This document shows positions 1 to 12,595 of a stretch of 64,000 bases of DNA, piece by piece. Made by a program: the position numbers and the translations under genes. The DNA comes from Saururus chinensis (Eukaryota; Streptophyta; Magnoliopsida; Piperales; Saururaceae): positions 32,920,014 to 32,984,013 of the forward strand of contig CP141144.1 in NCBI GenBank assembly GCA_035235625.1, read 5' to 3'. How positions within the stretch are numbered: the first letter of the stretch is position 1; every line of letters begins with the position of its first letter. Below the pieces are notes generated by a model, which saw only the letters and a program-made list of their open reading frames with translations, ran no database searches and was not told the DNA's origin.

Positions 1-2127
1 CTAACTCTAGAGTCAAGGTTATTCGTGCTGTTCTAATCGTTGAGAGAAAGAGAGAGGGTAGGTACAATGTTGAACTGTAAGAAAGAGGGACAGAGAGAAC
101 AGTTGCAAGGTTGACCTTTGAATGAGAGACAGAGGACAGATTAGATCGATCTAGTCAAGAAAATATCAATCAAAACTGTGGCCAAGTTTTAGAGACCAGT
201 TGGTTTCCATTGCTGACTCTATTTGGTTGGATGGGTTTGGCATTTCAGACCTACCTGATTCAATAATTAGATATCATGGAGACATTTGACCAATAGAGCA
301 CACCTCTTACCTGAAGTAAACTTTCAACCATTTGCAATGAGAAGACTACGTCAAAGTTTCTCATCCCACTTCATCTGACGGCTTTCAAATGCTTGGACAG
401 TACTTTTCTTATTGTCTGTCCTATCACGTTCGAAATTTTTATTCACAGATTCCTATCAGGTATAATTAAAATTTATTTGTTCTGGATTAAACATGGAAAA
501 TTACTCTGTAATCGACCTCTTAAGCAGAAATCTAAGTTGTTATATTGATAAAGGTTGGATCCGTATAGGAAGTCTAGTCAACTAGACGACAGAGTTTGAA
601 GACTACGACAATCAGCCCACTTCATCATTGTATTGTATCGACTTAAAAAGACTTCAATAGTAGTAAGACTCGCAAACAAATTAGGCAACGAACAAAAATG
701 GATGTAAACGTCTTTTTTAAGGGAGACTCCGACCCCATTTACCTTCTTTGAATTTTTTAAAATCGTCATATCATTTCATTGAACTTTTAAAAGGTGAATT
801 TAACTCAAATAGATTAACTCTTAAAAGAGGGGCAAAATTATGCTTTAATTTATGGATTTATTTTGCGCTGAACTGATCTGTCAATTTTGTCGTGTTGTAA
901 CGCCATCATAGTTTATGGATTTATTTTGCGCTGATCGATTGGTGTTGGTAATATCCCTCCATATTATATTAATAACTCTAATTAATTTTTTAAAATAAAA
1001 GAATTATAATCCTGTTTTAAGGAAGCGTATGATGTAACCAAAGGAAAAAAAGGTCATGAAGGAAATTTTTGCAAACTTGTATAATGTTTTTTGTCTGTGG
1101 TTATTAGGGAAGATTGTTGGACCTAGGCATGGGCATGGTTCATATCATCTGCCTTGATAACGGTTTAACTGAGCCGTTAGGGTCATAGGTCAGTACGCAC
1201 CACCCGTCCATGATCTATGTTTATTCTAGGTGGGGCACACCTTCCTGTGCAGTCACACATATATTAGATAGTAGTTATATATGTTAGGGTATCACAGAAG
1301 CCTTTGTGGGGCCCCTTAGTAATGTATATACATAGCGGCTACGAGCATGAACGTGTGCACTATGTTTGGCCTCCATGGCCCCAATGAGTTGGGCTTACAT
1401 CATTGTTGGAGGCACAATAGTAATCCCCCATGATTACCATGCATAAGAGTGTATTGTGCATGACCCAAGCCCGTGAGACCCAGGTCCGACTCTATACCTT
1501 AGGCAACTAAGACCCCACTTCAAAAAAAGTAAATCAATAAATAAACAAATCATCAAGTGGTAGGCCTTCTATTTTCTCCTTCATTAATATAGTTTTATAC
1601 CTTTTTTCCATACTATTAAAGGATTCACCTTGACTATTCCTCATTCGATACATTCTCTTTCTTGTCTTTTGTTTTTCTTTTAACTTGCTTTTATCCCATT
1701 CTTTAAAATAGTGTTACACAATTTTGAAGGGTAGCCTCTTATTTCTTTTACAAGGTAACCTCTTAAAGGTAAACATCTATGTAAAGCGCATTGCCTATTG
1801 CCTATGGTTAAAATAAAATAAAAATTAAAAATCTCTCTACCTTCTAAGCTTTTAATTTTATATCTCTTCTTTTTACATGGGCAACTCTTTATTGTATCCT
1901 TATTTTATTAGTAAAATTTAATATAAAAAGTAAAAAGATAATTTTACGCCTTAAAAGTAAGTTGAATAAAAGTGTTAAATTATATACTAATAATTAATAA
2001 ATTATACAACTATTTTTATATAAAATATAAAAAATATTTAGTTTAAACTTCTTGCCTTAGTCCTCTAATTGTATCAAGCCGGTCTTGATGAGGCCTAAGG
2101 GAAGAAATTAAGGATAAGCTAGGATTA
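1..2127. other. AT-rich intergenic DNA, no gene recognised
   Basis: I see no coding region, RNA gene or clear element here; the short open frames have no recognisable domain. A 23-bp direct repeat (TTTATGGATT core) occurs at about 849-871 and 912-934. The stretch 1121-1540 is noticeably less AT-rich than its surroundings and ends in an A-rich tract. It could be a decayed retroposed sequence, but I cannot assign it to a family. Confidence 0.5.
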
Positions 2128-2640
2128 CACTACAAAGCGTAAAAAAACATCCACTTGCTATTACTCATTAGCGATACATACGAAAAAATATCGCTAATAG
2201 TAATAATATTATTCATGCTTTTTATTATGTTTCTAATAATATAGTATTAATGATGTTTTTTCAAGAATCATTACTATAAAAAAATTTAAAAAAATTAAAA
2301 TATAATTATTTGTGATGTTTTTGATTTAGTATCGCTTAATATATATTATTGGTGACACTTTTTAAAGTGTTGCTTCTATAAAAAAATATTTTAAAATAGA
2401 AGACATTTATTTTTTTAAATCATTAAAAATATAATTTAGCATTCTTAGCGACGCTCCTAAAGAGCATCATTGAGCGTCGATAATAATATTTGATTATATT
2501 TTAACACTATTAGCTATTCTCTATAAGAGTGTCCCTAATAATCTAAAACATAAAAAACTATTTCAACTATATTAGCAACTCTCTTAATGAGCTTTGTAAA
2601 TAAAATAATAAAAAGAAAAAAATAACTACTTGAGGTGGTT
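2128..2640 (+). mobile_element. CACTA-type (En/Spm) transposon terminus, one end only
   Basis: The stretch opens with CACTACAAAGCG, the start expected for plant CACTA transposons. It is followed by about 500 bp of AT-rich sequence with short motifs repeated in both orientations around ATTAGCGATA and TTAGCGACGC, like CACTA subterminal repeats. No matching GTAGTG end or transposase is visible, so this is a truncated or non-autonomous copy. The right limit is approximate; beyond about 2640 the sequence changes to a G-rich purine stretch. Confidence 0.55.
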
Positions 2641-2791
2641 TAACGTGAACGAGAAGGGGGGTGAGGTGATGGGCTAGTGGGCTAGTGGGGGGATATAGCC
2701 AGGAGGAACATGAACATTCTATGGAAGGGGGGGGGACGAGGGAAGGATGGTAGGAGGGTGGAACAGAGAGAGGTAGGGGGGTAGGGGGACG

Positions 2792-3160
2792 TGTTGTAAA
2801 TATCCTAAGGGTCTATCACCGGGGTCCATGTGCGAGTAGGATAGGTTTTAATTATGTCATTGCTTAATAAGGACATTTAGGTCAAGAGGTTAATTAGGGT
2901 TATTGATAGTTTTTTAATTAAGTTAATAAATCTTTTAATTAAGTTAATGGGCCTTAGGTGCCTATTAGTAAGCCCATAGTTTGTCTATTTAATTGTAAAG
3001 GTTATGCCTTAATTTGGATTATAGAATAAATTATTGTCTTGTCTTCTCTCCTTTCTTCTCTGCCTCTCCCTCCTTCTAGGCGGCCATGCCACTCCCTTCC
3101 TATTACTAGGCAGCCCGGCCATTGGGACCCTTATCATGCATTGCTGGAGGTAATAAGTTA
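2792..3160 (+). mobile_element. LTR copy, same family as the 8424-11313 element
   Basis: From TGTTGTAAATATCCTAAGGG onward this matches the reverse complement of 8424-8797 and 10964-11313, including the shared words around AATAAGGGCATTTAGGTCAA, GGGCCTTAGGCGCC and CTGCCTCTCCCTCCTTC. Three diverged copies in one window define an LTR family. No internal region or target duplication is recognised beside this one, so it is a solo or partial LTR. The right edge is approximate because the last part is diverged. Confidence 0.6.
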
Positions 3161-3515
3161 TTCCTATGCATAATCTCGGTCATTCATAATTCAAGGAGAT
3201 AATCAATTTTCTTTTCTATTGGAAATAGGAAAGGACCTATATATGTTGGGTGGGAGGCCATGGCCCCTTTGCTTTATTCAATATCTTCCATACAACCTGA
3301 CCAGCTCCAATAAATTAGAGTATTTATCTAATTATTGTCTTGACCATATTGTAAAGGATAAAAAATTATGTGTTATAGTAGTGTCATAATGACCATTGCT
3401 GCATGTTATAATGTATAGTCTACATAGGTAGATAGTAAACAAAAGTGTTATGAAATTTATTTAATGATTACATTATGAAACAATTTAACAAAACTAAAGG
3501 ACCTGAGAAAAACTG

Positions 3516-3612
3516 GATGAAATCCTGGTTCCATCCATGACTAGGAACAATATTTCTTGCCCCCCCTCCTCCCCAAGATGAAATCCTGGTTCCATCCATG
3601 ACTAGGAACAAT
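3516..3612. repeat. 36-bp direct repeat pair
   Basis: A 36-bp unit beginning GATGAAATCCTGG and ending AGGAACAAT occurs at 3516-3551 and again at 3577-3612, apparently identical. The 25-bp spacer is C-rich. Identity over 36 bp points to a recent local duplication in otherwise old sequence. Confidence 0.85.
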
Positions 3613-5424
3613 CACAGCCAAACACAAAAAACACAAGGAACGAGGTGTTGTCTACAGTCTATACAAGGTACAATTAATGAATCCGATGGGAATAAATGTA
3701 AAAATGAGTAATATAAACAAGAGTGGAGGCACAAGTCAAAAATGAGAAGGTAGGACGCATGTAGATATGACTGCCTTTCTTATCTTTGTAATCAGTTAGC
3801 CTTGTTCATGTGGACATGAAACACACTAAAATATGTTTCACGGAATTGATTTATGTGTATGATGAGAGTGGTCTCCATCAGAGGTCAACCAATAAAGTTA
3901 ATCACGGAGGGAAAGAGAGCTAAACATAAGTCGACAAGCTGTCAAAGAGGAGCAGTGAGAGAAAGAGAGATAAAAAGATAGGCGGAGTCATGTACTCACA
4001 TGACCACAAAAAGTCCAAGAAACCGGTCGTGTTAGTATTTAATATGCAGGGAGGGGAGCGGAATTTTCACGGAAGATGCGAGAATTATTTTCACCTTATT
4101 TCTTCTTCAAGCTTTTCTTTGGCCCGTGACCTTTCTCTTCCTACAAAAACACTGGTGGTTGATACCTCAACCAGCAGGGACCAAAGCAGGATCTCATCGC
4201 CTGGGGCCGGTAAGCTAGTTGGCAGAGAAATATATTATAGAGGAAGATGGAGGCCAGAGGAGATTGAAATGTGTGTACATAAAAAATAAAAATAAAAAGC
4301 AGCAGGTTCACAACGTAGTTCCTTTCCTTAGACTCAGGCACATACGTCTTGCCCGCATGGCTCACATACACAATTCTATCTACATCTTCCTAAAAGACGA
4401 TTCAACTGCAAATATTCGAATGCGTAAATATGCGGTAAATCACAACCACGATTCAGTATTAGACCGTGATGGATCAACACGACCACAACTATTCACATGC
4501 AACCTCTCTTTACAGATTCTACCTCTCATACCGATCCTAGTGTTTACCTGGTGGGGAGCCACTCAACTTCTTATATATCTATATATATATATCTATATAT
4601 ATATATATATATTGGCTTCAAAAATAAGGAATGGGATTCTCCAATCAACCCTTAAATGAGAATAAGTGGTTAGGATTTGTAAGGTTAGCATGGCTCCCAA
4701 TGCATGTCGTACCAGTGCATACTAACCACTCTCTTCTGTATATATAATTATACAATTGGTCATGGAGAAACACTCAAATTATTGACAAGGAAAAAGCTCG
4801 TATTGAACTTGAAACCGGTTCAACTGTGGATTCAGAGGGGATGGTCCAACTAGTGACGAGGGAATGATGTCATAAATTGGCAACTTTGAGAATGAAGTAA
4901 AGAATATAGTTATTTGCCTAAAGCTGATTAAAAAAAGGTTGTGAGTCTGAGTTCATATGTGGAAAGAAACAACAGAAAGTCAATTAGATGTCGGTAAGGC
5001 TCTGTGCAGTCCAAGTAGTATTTTAGAGAGAAATGGGAACTAGACAGCATAATGGCATCTAATAGTGAAAGAACAAGTATTAATTTAAACTAATAATTTA
5101 GTTTAAAATCTTGTTAAGAGCCAATTTCTGAGTTCTCGTAGCCATCTGTTTCTGGCTATATGTTCGTTTTGCTTGTTATTTCTCGTTCTTTTGTTTCTTA
5201 TTGTATGTTCTTTTTGCTTGTTATTCCTCGTCGTGACTGCTTTCTTGCACCTAATTTCCTTTTCCTTCTAAGTATGTCTAGCTATTTATTTATGCATTAT
5301 TCTTCCATTCTCACTCAATTTATTACTTTTAATAGTTATTTTGCATATATCATATTGTTTGCTAGGATTCACCACCCACAATTTCATGCCTTCAAACCTC
5401 CGCCCCCAACCCACATATATATAT
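3613..5424. other. Intergenic DNA with an AT microsatellite
   Basis: No supported gene. The open frames here (3990-4289, 4219-4659, 5160-5426) lack known domains, and the second runs through the dinucleotide tract. An AT/TA microsatellite with single C interruptions lies at about 4568-4613. The region 3850-4240 is purine-rich and less AT-rich, but I see nothing specific in it. Confidence 0.5.
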
Positions 5425-5638
5425 AGAGAGAGAAATGATAAAGTGAGCTACTATATTCATGAGCACCAAGTGAGCCGCACATGTTCTAGCAGTTTGATTT
5501 CCATCTAAGGGTTGATTGAAAGACCCCAATGCTTTATTTTTGGTGATCATATAAGAATTGGAAAGTTCGGGTAGCCCATATTCGTGCGGCTTGCCTAGCT
5601 CATGGATATATCGGTTCATTGTATCATTCCTCTTTCTT
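5425..5638. mobile_element. Foldback-type MITE with about 60-bp imperfect inverted ends
   Basis: The left arm (GAGAAATGATAAAGTGAGC ... ATTCATGAGC ... GCCGCAC) is matched in reverse complement by the right arm (GAGGAATGATACAATGAACC ... ATCCATGAGC ... GCCGCAC). The unit is about 210 bp with no coding capacity. I could not settle a target duplication, because both flanks are low-complexity (TATATA and CTTTCTTT). The superfamily is uncertain; a Mutator-like foldback is one option. Confidence 0.6.
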
Positions 5639-5650
5639 TCTTTTTATATA

Positions 5651-5848
5651 CTTCCTTTGTTCAAATTAATAGCTCCATTTGACAAAAGAATTAGGTTCAT
5701 ATTAATAGCTTCATTTTGTTCAACATAAGTGATTGGGTACTTAAAAATGTGTATCATAAGTTTTTTTTTCTTCTCTTAGAAGTGAATTTCACCATTCTTA
5801 AAAACCACTATTTTTTAAAATGTAGCCATTAATATGGGATGGATGGAG
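5651..5848. mobile_element. Stowaway-like MITE (Tc1/mariner type)
   Basis: The left end CTTCCTTTGTTCAAATTAAT pairs with the right end, which reads in reverse complement CTCCATCCATCCCATATTAA. Both resemble the known plant Stowaway terminus CTCCCTCCGTCCC. The element is 198 bp and flanked by TA at 5649-5650 and 5849-5850, the expected dinucleotide duplication. It lies only 12 bp from the foldback MITE on its left. Confidence 0.8.
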
Positions 5849-5885
5849 TATATCAATTAGATTTGACAGTAACATATGTATCATA

Positions 5886-8800
5886 TGTAGGGATTATTTG
5901 GCTAATTTTATTTGTCAAAACTATGTCAGAAACCTTGAGTATGTAATTAATCTTAAGAATCTAATTAGATATAGTTGTAGTTCAGTCAAGTTTAGAATAT
6001 ATAGATTTGAAAAATAGAAGAAGACATGTTTTTATGGATAAGGCTGAAAACTAAAGAATGTTAGTGATTTAAGAGGTTTATTCAATACACATTTTCATAC
6101 AAAAGTCACTTGGATAATTTCTAAAGTGATTTTGAGGTTTCTGATAAATTTAGGGTAAAACTATAATTGTACAATATCATTGATCGTCACTAGACAATAT
6201 GTAGAGAGAAAAGATCAATCGATACTTTAATCAACACTTTGTTAAATAAAGCAGAGAGTTTATCGATCGATCGTCCTGATGAACAATCGATCGCTCAAGG
6301 AGTCATGCATTAAGAAGATAGTGAACGATCGATCACTAGTGTTTTAGTTACCCTAAACAAGTCATTCCAGAATATGTTTCTTTCCTAGTTGAAGTCAAAT
6401 AGCCAATTTAACTTAGAGACCTATATAAAGCTATGTTGTGACTAAATTGAAGAGAGAGAAACTTAGAAAATATTGGAGAAGAAAAGAGAGTCCTTCACAC
6501 ATTTTTTTCTTAGAGAGTTTGCAAAGGAGCTTGAAGAAATTATTCATGGTAAATTCATGTTGAAGCGGAACTAAAGTGAAAAGATTTCACACAGAAATTT
6601 CATATGAGAGTGACTAAAGTTATTCAAACGAGTTGAAGAATCTAAAGAGGTAAATCAACAAATAAAGAATGAGTCTTTGTTTCAGTTGCTAGAACAAGAT
6701 GACATAGAGGAAAACACGATGAGGGAAAGCTTCAAGGATTTAAGGAGGAAGAATTGAAGGTAAACATCATTAACAAAGAAGATTGAATAAGTTTTGAGGT
6801 TGGTTGGTAGCTTTGAGTCTTGTAAGATTTGTATTGTCCTAGTGAATTGATTTAACCTATTATTGACGTTTCAGTAGTTGTTTACCTTAGTTGGGATTTT
6901 TGATGTAAAAATTATTGTGTGATTGTGTGGTGTGAATGTTTAGTTTGATGATTGATTGATCATGAATGAGGAATGGATAATAAGGTTTTTTTATTCATCT
7001 TTAAAATAATTTCTTGTATATAGAGGCTAGAACTCGTAATTGCTAACTTGTAAAAGTACTAAGGGTTAGAAGCAATCTAGTGATCCCTATCATTATCAAG
7101 TTAGCTATTAAACTCTCAAGTGGTAGATAAGGATATTTATTGAATACTTGAGTTTGATTCATGATATCAATCTATTTTTGCATGCTAGTGAATCTTAAGT
7201 TTGCTAAATCTTCCTCGTTTTTAATTTCTAGTGTTAGATATATTGTGCTAAGGTTTGCTCTCTTAGTAGTGCTTACTTTAGTTGTGTTTCTCTTAGAATT
7301 ACCTACTAAACTTGCTAATCTATGTGCCCTAATTTTTTAGTTTGCTTACTCTTATGTTTCTCCTTGTTTTGAGTACTTCAATTTTTTTGCTTGGGTAATT
7401 AACGTTTGTATAATTTCTATGGATGCATCAATTAATTCAATTTGCGAAATGAAAATTTGGGTAATCCTATGAATTGTCCACTATTATTTGATGATCAAAA
7501 CTTTTCATATTAGAAAAATAGGATGAGAATGTTTATTCAAGCGTTTGATGAAAATACTTGGAAAGTGGAAATTAAAAGTTGGAATCCTCCAATGACCAAA
7601 GACAAATATGGAAATTCAATCTTAAAATATAAGAGTGAATGAGATGAAAATAAAACAAAACTTGCAAATGCAAATAGGAAGGCCTTTAGTGCATCGTTCA
7701 CTACCTTAGGAAAGACACAACATAGGTTAATCTCAAATAACACATTTGCTAAGGTTGTATGGGAAAAACTTGTGAAGTATTATAAGTGTCAAGTTACAAA
7801 TTCTTAGACTTGAATTTAAAAACTTGATAATAAGTAAAGATGAAACTATTTTTGAATATTATGCTAAGATACAAAGTTAATGCTTGTATTCATTTCGGGG
7901 AGCCCATTCCTAATTACATAGTAATGAAAAAACTATTAAGGTCTAGGACCTCCAAATTTAAAATTAAGCTGACAATAATTAATGAATCTGAAAAGATACC
8001 TTAGACATTGAGGAGTTGTTTGAGAACTTTGGAACTTTTGAGATGCAAGAAGAATCTTATGAAAATAATAATGAATTGTTTGAGTAATCTAAGGCAAAAC
8101 AAACTACCCATAAAGCATCTAAGTGAACTTCGAAAAAGAATAAAACTTTGAATTCCTTAGGAGAATTTGATGAATCTTAGGATGATGAAGAATTTATGCT
8201 CTTGTTAGCTAGAAACTTCAAGAAATTTATGCAATCTTAAAGCTTTAGGTTTAGGAACAAGGGTTAAAATTCAGGGAAGAGACAAGGGGATAGGAAAGAT
8301 CAGAGGCAAAAAAAATAGACAAGAAGAATATGAAATGTTTTGAATGTGGAAAGTAAGGTCATTATTGCTGCTTATTGTTCTAAAAAATCAAAGTGGTTTG
8401 ATAACATGAGAAAGGGCAAAGTGTGTTGTTGACCAGTGTTTACACCGGCCTAGTAGCTAGGGAAGGGGAATGGAGTAGTGTAAGATGGTCGGGAAAGGAG
8501 AGAGGGAATGACGTGGCCACCATGAAGGAGGGAGAGGCAGATGGGAGAAGACTAGAGAGGAATACAATATTATTCATTCACTGATTAGATTAGCGCATAA
8601 CCCTTACACTTAAATAGATTAAATCATGGGCTCACTAATAGGCGCCTAAGGCCCAACAACTTAATTAAAGGAGAAGTACTAATAAACCTAATTAACCAAT
8701 TGACCTAAATGCCCTTATTAAACAATAACATAATTAAAACCTATCCCACTAGCATGTAGGCCCCAGTTGTAGACCCTTAGGATGGTCATACATTCCACTA

Positions 8801-11460
8801 TGCTTGGCATACTCATTACCTTATCCTTGATGTGGCCTGAAACTCCTAACATTGGGCCCGCCATAGCTCTGCTGTGAATAGCTAGTTTGGAACTGTGGAT
8901 GAGACAAACAGAAGGATGCAAGAGTGTTGGGCAGTACTCAAAAGCAAACATGAAGAAGCCACCAAAAACATGTTGGAAGTGTAGTTAATAGACAGTAGTT
9001 GAGAAGATATGGAACCTTGTGACGCGAGAAACAATGCAGACACAAAAATCGAGTTCGGGTATCTTTGTTTTAGCAGGGATGACTGGAGATGTTGGAGGTG
9101 ACAAAGCAATGGAATGGGCTCAACTTGTCGGGCGTGGGACAAAGTGGATTGCCAACACAGGTCTCCAACAAGTGTTATCACTAGAGGGACAACAGGGTGG
9201 CTTGAGGCAGCCGAGAGAGGGCATCAGACAACTTCCTCAACAAGGTCAAATAAGTGCCAAGGACAACAATTGACACAGGTAGTAGCAATAGTAGTGCAAA
9301 GGTGGCAAGTGATTGATGCACCACTACGTTGGGGCCCATAAAAGGCCCATGTGCTTACGTAGAGGGTGGTCCAGTATGTAAAGTACCCAAAAGCCAAAAC
9401 AAGGAGCAAATAATGCATAAGACCCAAAATTCCTTAGGGAAGTCCATTTGTTGTGGAACACAATTCCCATAGTGGTCTAAGACAGTTCATAACAAACCCA
9501 TGTTGATGTGAAGGGCTTCATGAGATGAGGCACTAATGGCTAGGTTCATAGAGTGTAACAAAAGCCCCTCGTAAGCTTTGGCCAATGAAAGGTTGAGAGT
9601 GGTGCGCCAAGTCTTGGGACTGAGTTTGGAAAGGAGAAGGCCCAAAAAGTACTTGTTTGACATTCTCCAGCAAGCCTTAGGGCAGCTAGGCAGACGGATG
9701 TAGCAAGAGACATCCATTTGGGAGCTAGAGCAGCATCCATCTCGTGCCCGAGATTTTCTTCTTGGAACTTCAAACTGCCAGAGTGTGAGTCGGGAATTGG
9801 GGCGAGGAGGAGGAGCCAATCTTCCACCAAGAATCCTGCAAATGAAGATTTCATCAGAAAATAGGGACGCTCTGCCCACCAAAGCTGGCAGGATCTTTTG
9901 ATTCGGACGGATTTCAGCAACAACATCATCATGGGAGCTCTACACAATGATGGAGGTGTTCGGGTAGATGAGGAGGAGACCAAGGTTCAGACGATGGGGC
10001 AACTATAAGAAAGGCCCCTATTTTGGAGGCTTTGCCACCAGCATTGAAGTGATCAAGCTGTTGGACGACAAATGGGTTGCCAAGGCTACACATGATCAAT
10101 GGCTTGTGATTACTCTGGAGGAGATAGAGATCGGAATGGGATCGATGTAGGGGGTAGTGATGGAAAGTCCTCAATTCCTTGTAGTTGAGAGATGGGTCGG
10201 TCTGACAAATAGAAGAGGGGCTAGTCTAGGTGCGGAAGGAGGAAAGAGCTGCTAGGTTTTTGCCTGGCTAGTCGATGTGTGCATCTAATTTGAGGTCAAA
10301 GATTGACTAGATGGGAACTCGTGACCGAACAGTCGTTGCACCAAGGAAAGTTGGTGTGGGCCAAGGCAATGGAAAGGGCTGTGTGCAGCCTTCAGCTGGC
10401 CATTGAGCGGCCTTCCGTGATGATCATGGTGGTGGTGGAGCTTAGGGTGGCGTGGCGACCACGAAGATGGACCTTTGATGCTCGATTTTGGTATAGACTA
10501 GCTATGTATATCTGGCAAGAAAGGTCCCCCCTTTAGATTCAGAACTCCATCTACACTGGGGATGATGATGGACAGTGGCAATGAAATTTGGCTCAATGGT
10601 TAAAGACCTAAAGGCACAATTAGTGAGGTTGGAAGAGCAATTGAGGTTGGAAGTCCGGTCCGGGAAAGAGATCTTGGCAGGTGTACAATGTTCTGATGGG
10701 GGTCCAGAGGGTGTCCCCTTTCAACATGAGGGCCGGATGGACGGTGATGCTGTCGTGCGCTCACAATATCAACATCAACTTCACCAAGGGTCTCAAAAGG
10801 TGGGGAGAGGCTAGAAGATCCAGGTATGGAAATTGGCAATGACTCGATGAAAGTGTAGGCGACAATAGTGCCTGAACCGATGATGTACCTCTCCAAATGG
10901 GCATTGAATTGGGAAGAGGGGGCATTCATGCATGTGGTACCCACCAAGAGGCTATGATACTAGTGTTGTGGACTAGTGTCCACAATATTCTAGTAGCTGA
11001 CGAAGAGGAAAGGAGCGGTGCAAGATGGCTGGGAAATGGGAGAGGCGTGGCTACCATGAAGGAGGGGGAGGTAGAGGGGAGAAGACAAGAGAGGCTGACA
11101 AGATTATTCATTCACCGAACACAATAGGGCATAACCCTTACACTTCAACAGAATAACTCATGGGCTCACTAATAGGTGCCTTAGGCCCAACAACATAATT
11201 AAAGGAAAAATACTAATAACCTTGATTAACCTATTGACATAAATGCCCTTATTATACAATAACATAATTAAAACCTATCTCATTAGCATGTAGGCCCCAG
11301 TGGTAGACCCTTAGAGTGCTTTAAGCAACTTACTCTGATGAGAGTTCTTCTAATTAAGATAAGATGTGTAGCTATAATGTCTTCCATGCAAGTTTGAAGG
11401 TAGATAGCTTTAGGGATGAGTCTCATGAGTCCACTTGTGACATCCCTAATTGTAGGGATG
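5886..11460 (+). mobile_element. Ty1/copia fossil (SIRE/Maximus-like), 5' LTR and gag, broken
   Basis: The LTR-like start at 5886 (TGTAGGGATTATTTGGC) and the following ~1.2 kb match the copies at 21959 and 23884. Around 7470-8400, fragments of a UBN2-type copia gag are visible: a WK-containing start near 7530, an EELFENFGTFEMQ-like stretch near 8010 and a zinc-knuckle remnant near 8330. The sequence is interrupted at 8424-11313 by another LTR element and seems to resume to about 11460. No integrase or reverse transcriptase is seen. It is old and broken many times. Confidence 0.6.
8424..11313 (-). mobile_element. Small LTR element inserted in the copia fossil (non-autonomous type)
   Basis: Two direct copies of one LTR flank about 2.2 kb: 8424-8797 and 10964-11313. 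On the minus strand, the bases next to the right LTR (about 10950-10963) read CTAGTATCATAGCC, close to the initiator-Met tRNA primer site TGGTATCAGAGC, which sets the orientation. Flanking bases AAGTG (left) and GAGTG (right) fit a 5-bp target duplication with one change. The internal region is less AT-rich, and I recognise no gag or pol in it, so it resembles a LARD/TRIM-type non-autonomous element. Two LTRs diverged from each other suggest an old insertion. It is a broken fossil. Confidence 0.6.
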
Positions 11461-12595
11461 TTGCAATTATTTATTTTTAAAATTTTGTAAACATCATGCT
11501 GAAACTCAAGTCACTTTTATGTATGAATTTCCTTAAGGCTTTTGAGGACAATAACAAGCAATATGTCCTGACTACTTACAAGTATAGCATAAGTGGATAT
11601 CTCCTCTGCAAGTCTTCCCTGCCAGAATCTTCGACCACATTTGAGACCTCCCATCCACTTTCTTATGCCAAAAAGGTGTAAAATTTATGAATGGAGGATT
11701 GGTATTTCTCATTTTTTAAGGGTTTACTATCTCCCATGTTGCTACTCCTTCCTCTTTTACTGTCACGAATACTTCCAAACTTTTTAATATGATCTAGGTT
11801 CTTCAAATGCATTCTTGACTCAATAAAATTTCATCCAAAATCGACTCTTGAGCTACATCATCAGCAAAAGAGGTTTCTTGAGGCTAGGATTTTGGACCAA
11901 AGTCCTTTCTTCAATCCCCAAATAAAGTGATCCACCTTCTTTTCCTTGTAGAGACAACATTCTAATCAAACCTATAGAACTGGATGAACTCATTTTTTAT
12001 TGAACCACAATCATCTCTTTCTGCTAGACATCTAGGAATTCAATCTCCTTGCACTTTTAGATATGTGGGGAATGGGGAAAGTATTGCTTGTTAAAAGCAC
12101 CAAAAAATTATTCCCAAGTAATGATATCTTTATCCTTAGAGATTGTGTTCCTAACCATCTTCCACCAAAAGTAAGTTTCTCCACTCATAATAAAGTGGCC
12201 ATACTTACTTTACGAGGAGGCTTAATGGACATGGCCTCAAAGGTCTTTCTAATTTTCTCAATCAAATTTTCAGCCTCTTCTAGTTCCCCCTTCACCATTG
12301 AACACCAAAGTCATCTTTCAAAACCTTTTGAAAGTAGCCAAACTCACATTCTCATTCTCTACCCTATCCTTCATCTTGAGGTTGGTCAATTTTACCATAG
12401 CTTGGAGCCGAGCCTTTATAGCTTGTGTTAGAGCTGGAAACTTCTAAGCCATGCTATAGAACATACTCATCATCTCAAATGGAGTTAGGGTAATCTCAAC
12501 GACTCTAGAAGATAATGCACATGATGTTTTCCTAAATTCTGAGGTTGCACACCTCTTGCTAGAATAAAGGTTGCAATAGCAATAGTGGTGATGCA
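11461..12595 (-). mobile_element. Ty3/gypsy gag fragment, broken
   Basis: Read on the minus strand, short stretches resemble a gypsy gag capsid: an ENLIEKIRKTFEAM-like segment near 12240-12290, then a TYFWWKM-like segment and an EIEFLDV-like segment, and cysteine-rich traces near 11580-11600. No single frame holds it together. It lies just downstream, in minus orientation, of the LTR at 12596-13082. Whether it belongs to that element or to another gypsy element is unclear, because the gag at 18300-18500 looks different. Confidence 0.45.

Noticed and set aside
1121-1540. A SINE or tRNA-derived element
   Set aside because: The A-rich end and higher GC are suggestive, but I could not identify A and B box promoter motifs or a target duplication.
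4219-4659. 146-codon plus-strand open frame
   Set aside because: It runs through the AT microsatellite (a long Ile/Tyr run), with no domain and no support for a start or splicing.
9019-9341. Plus-strand open frames 9019-9273 and 9114-9341 as host genes
   Set aside because: They overlap each other and minus-strand frames inside an LTR element, have no domain and no splicing signals.
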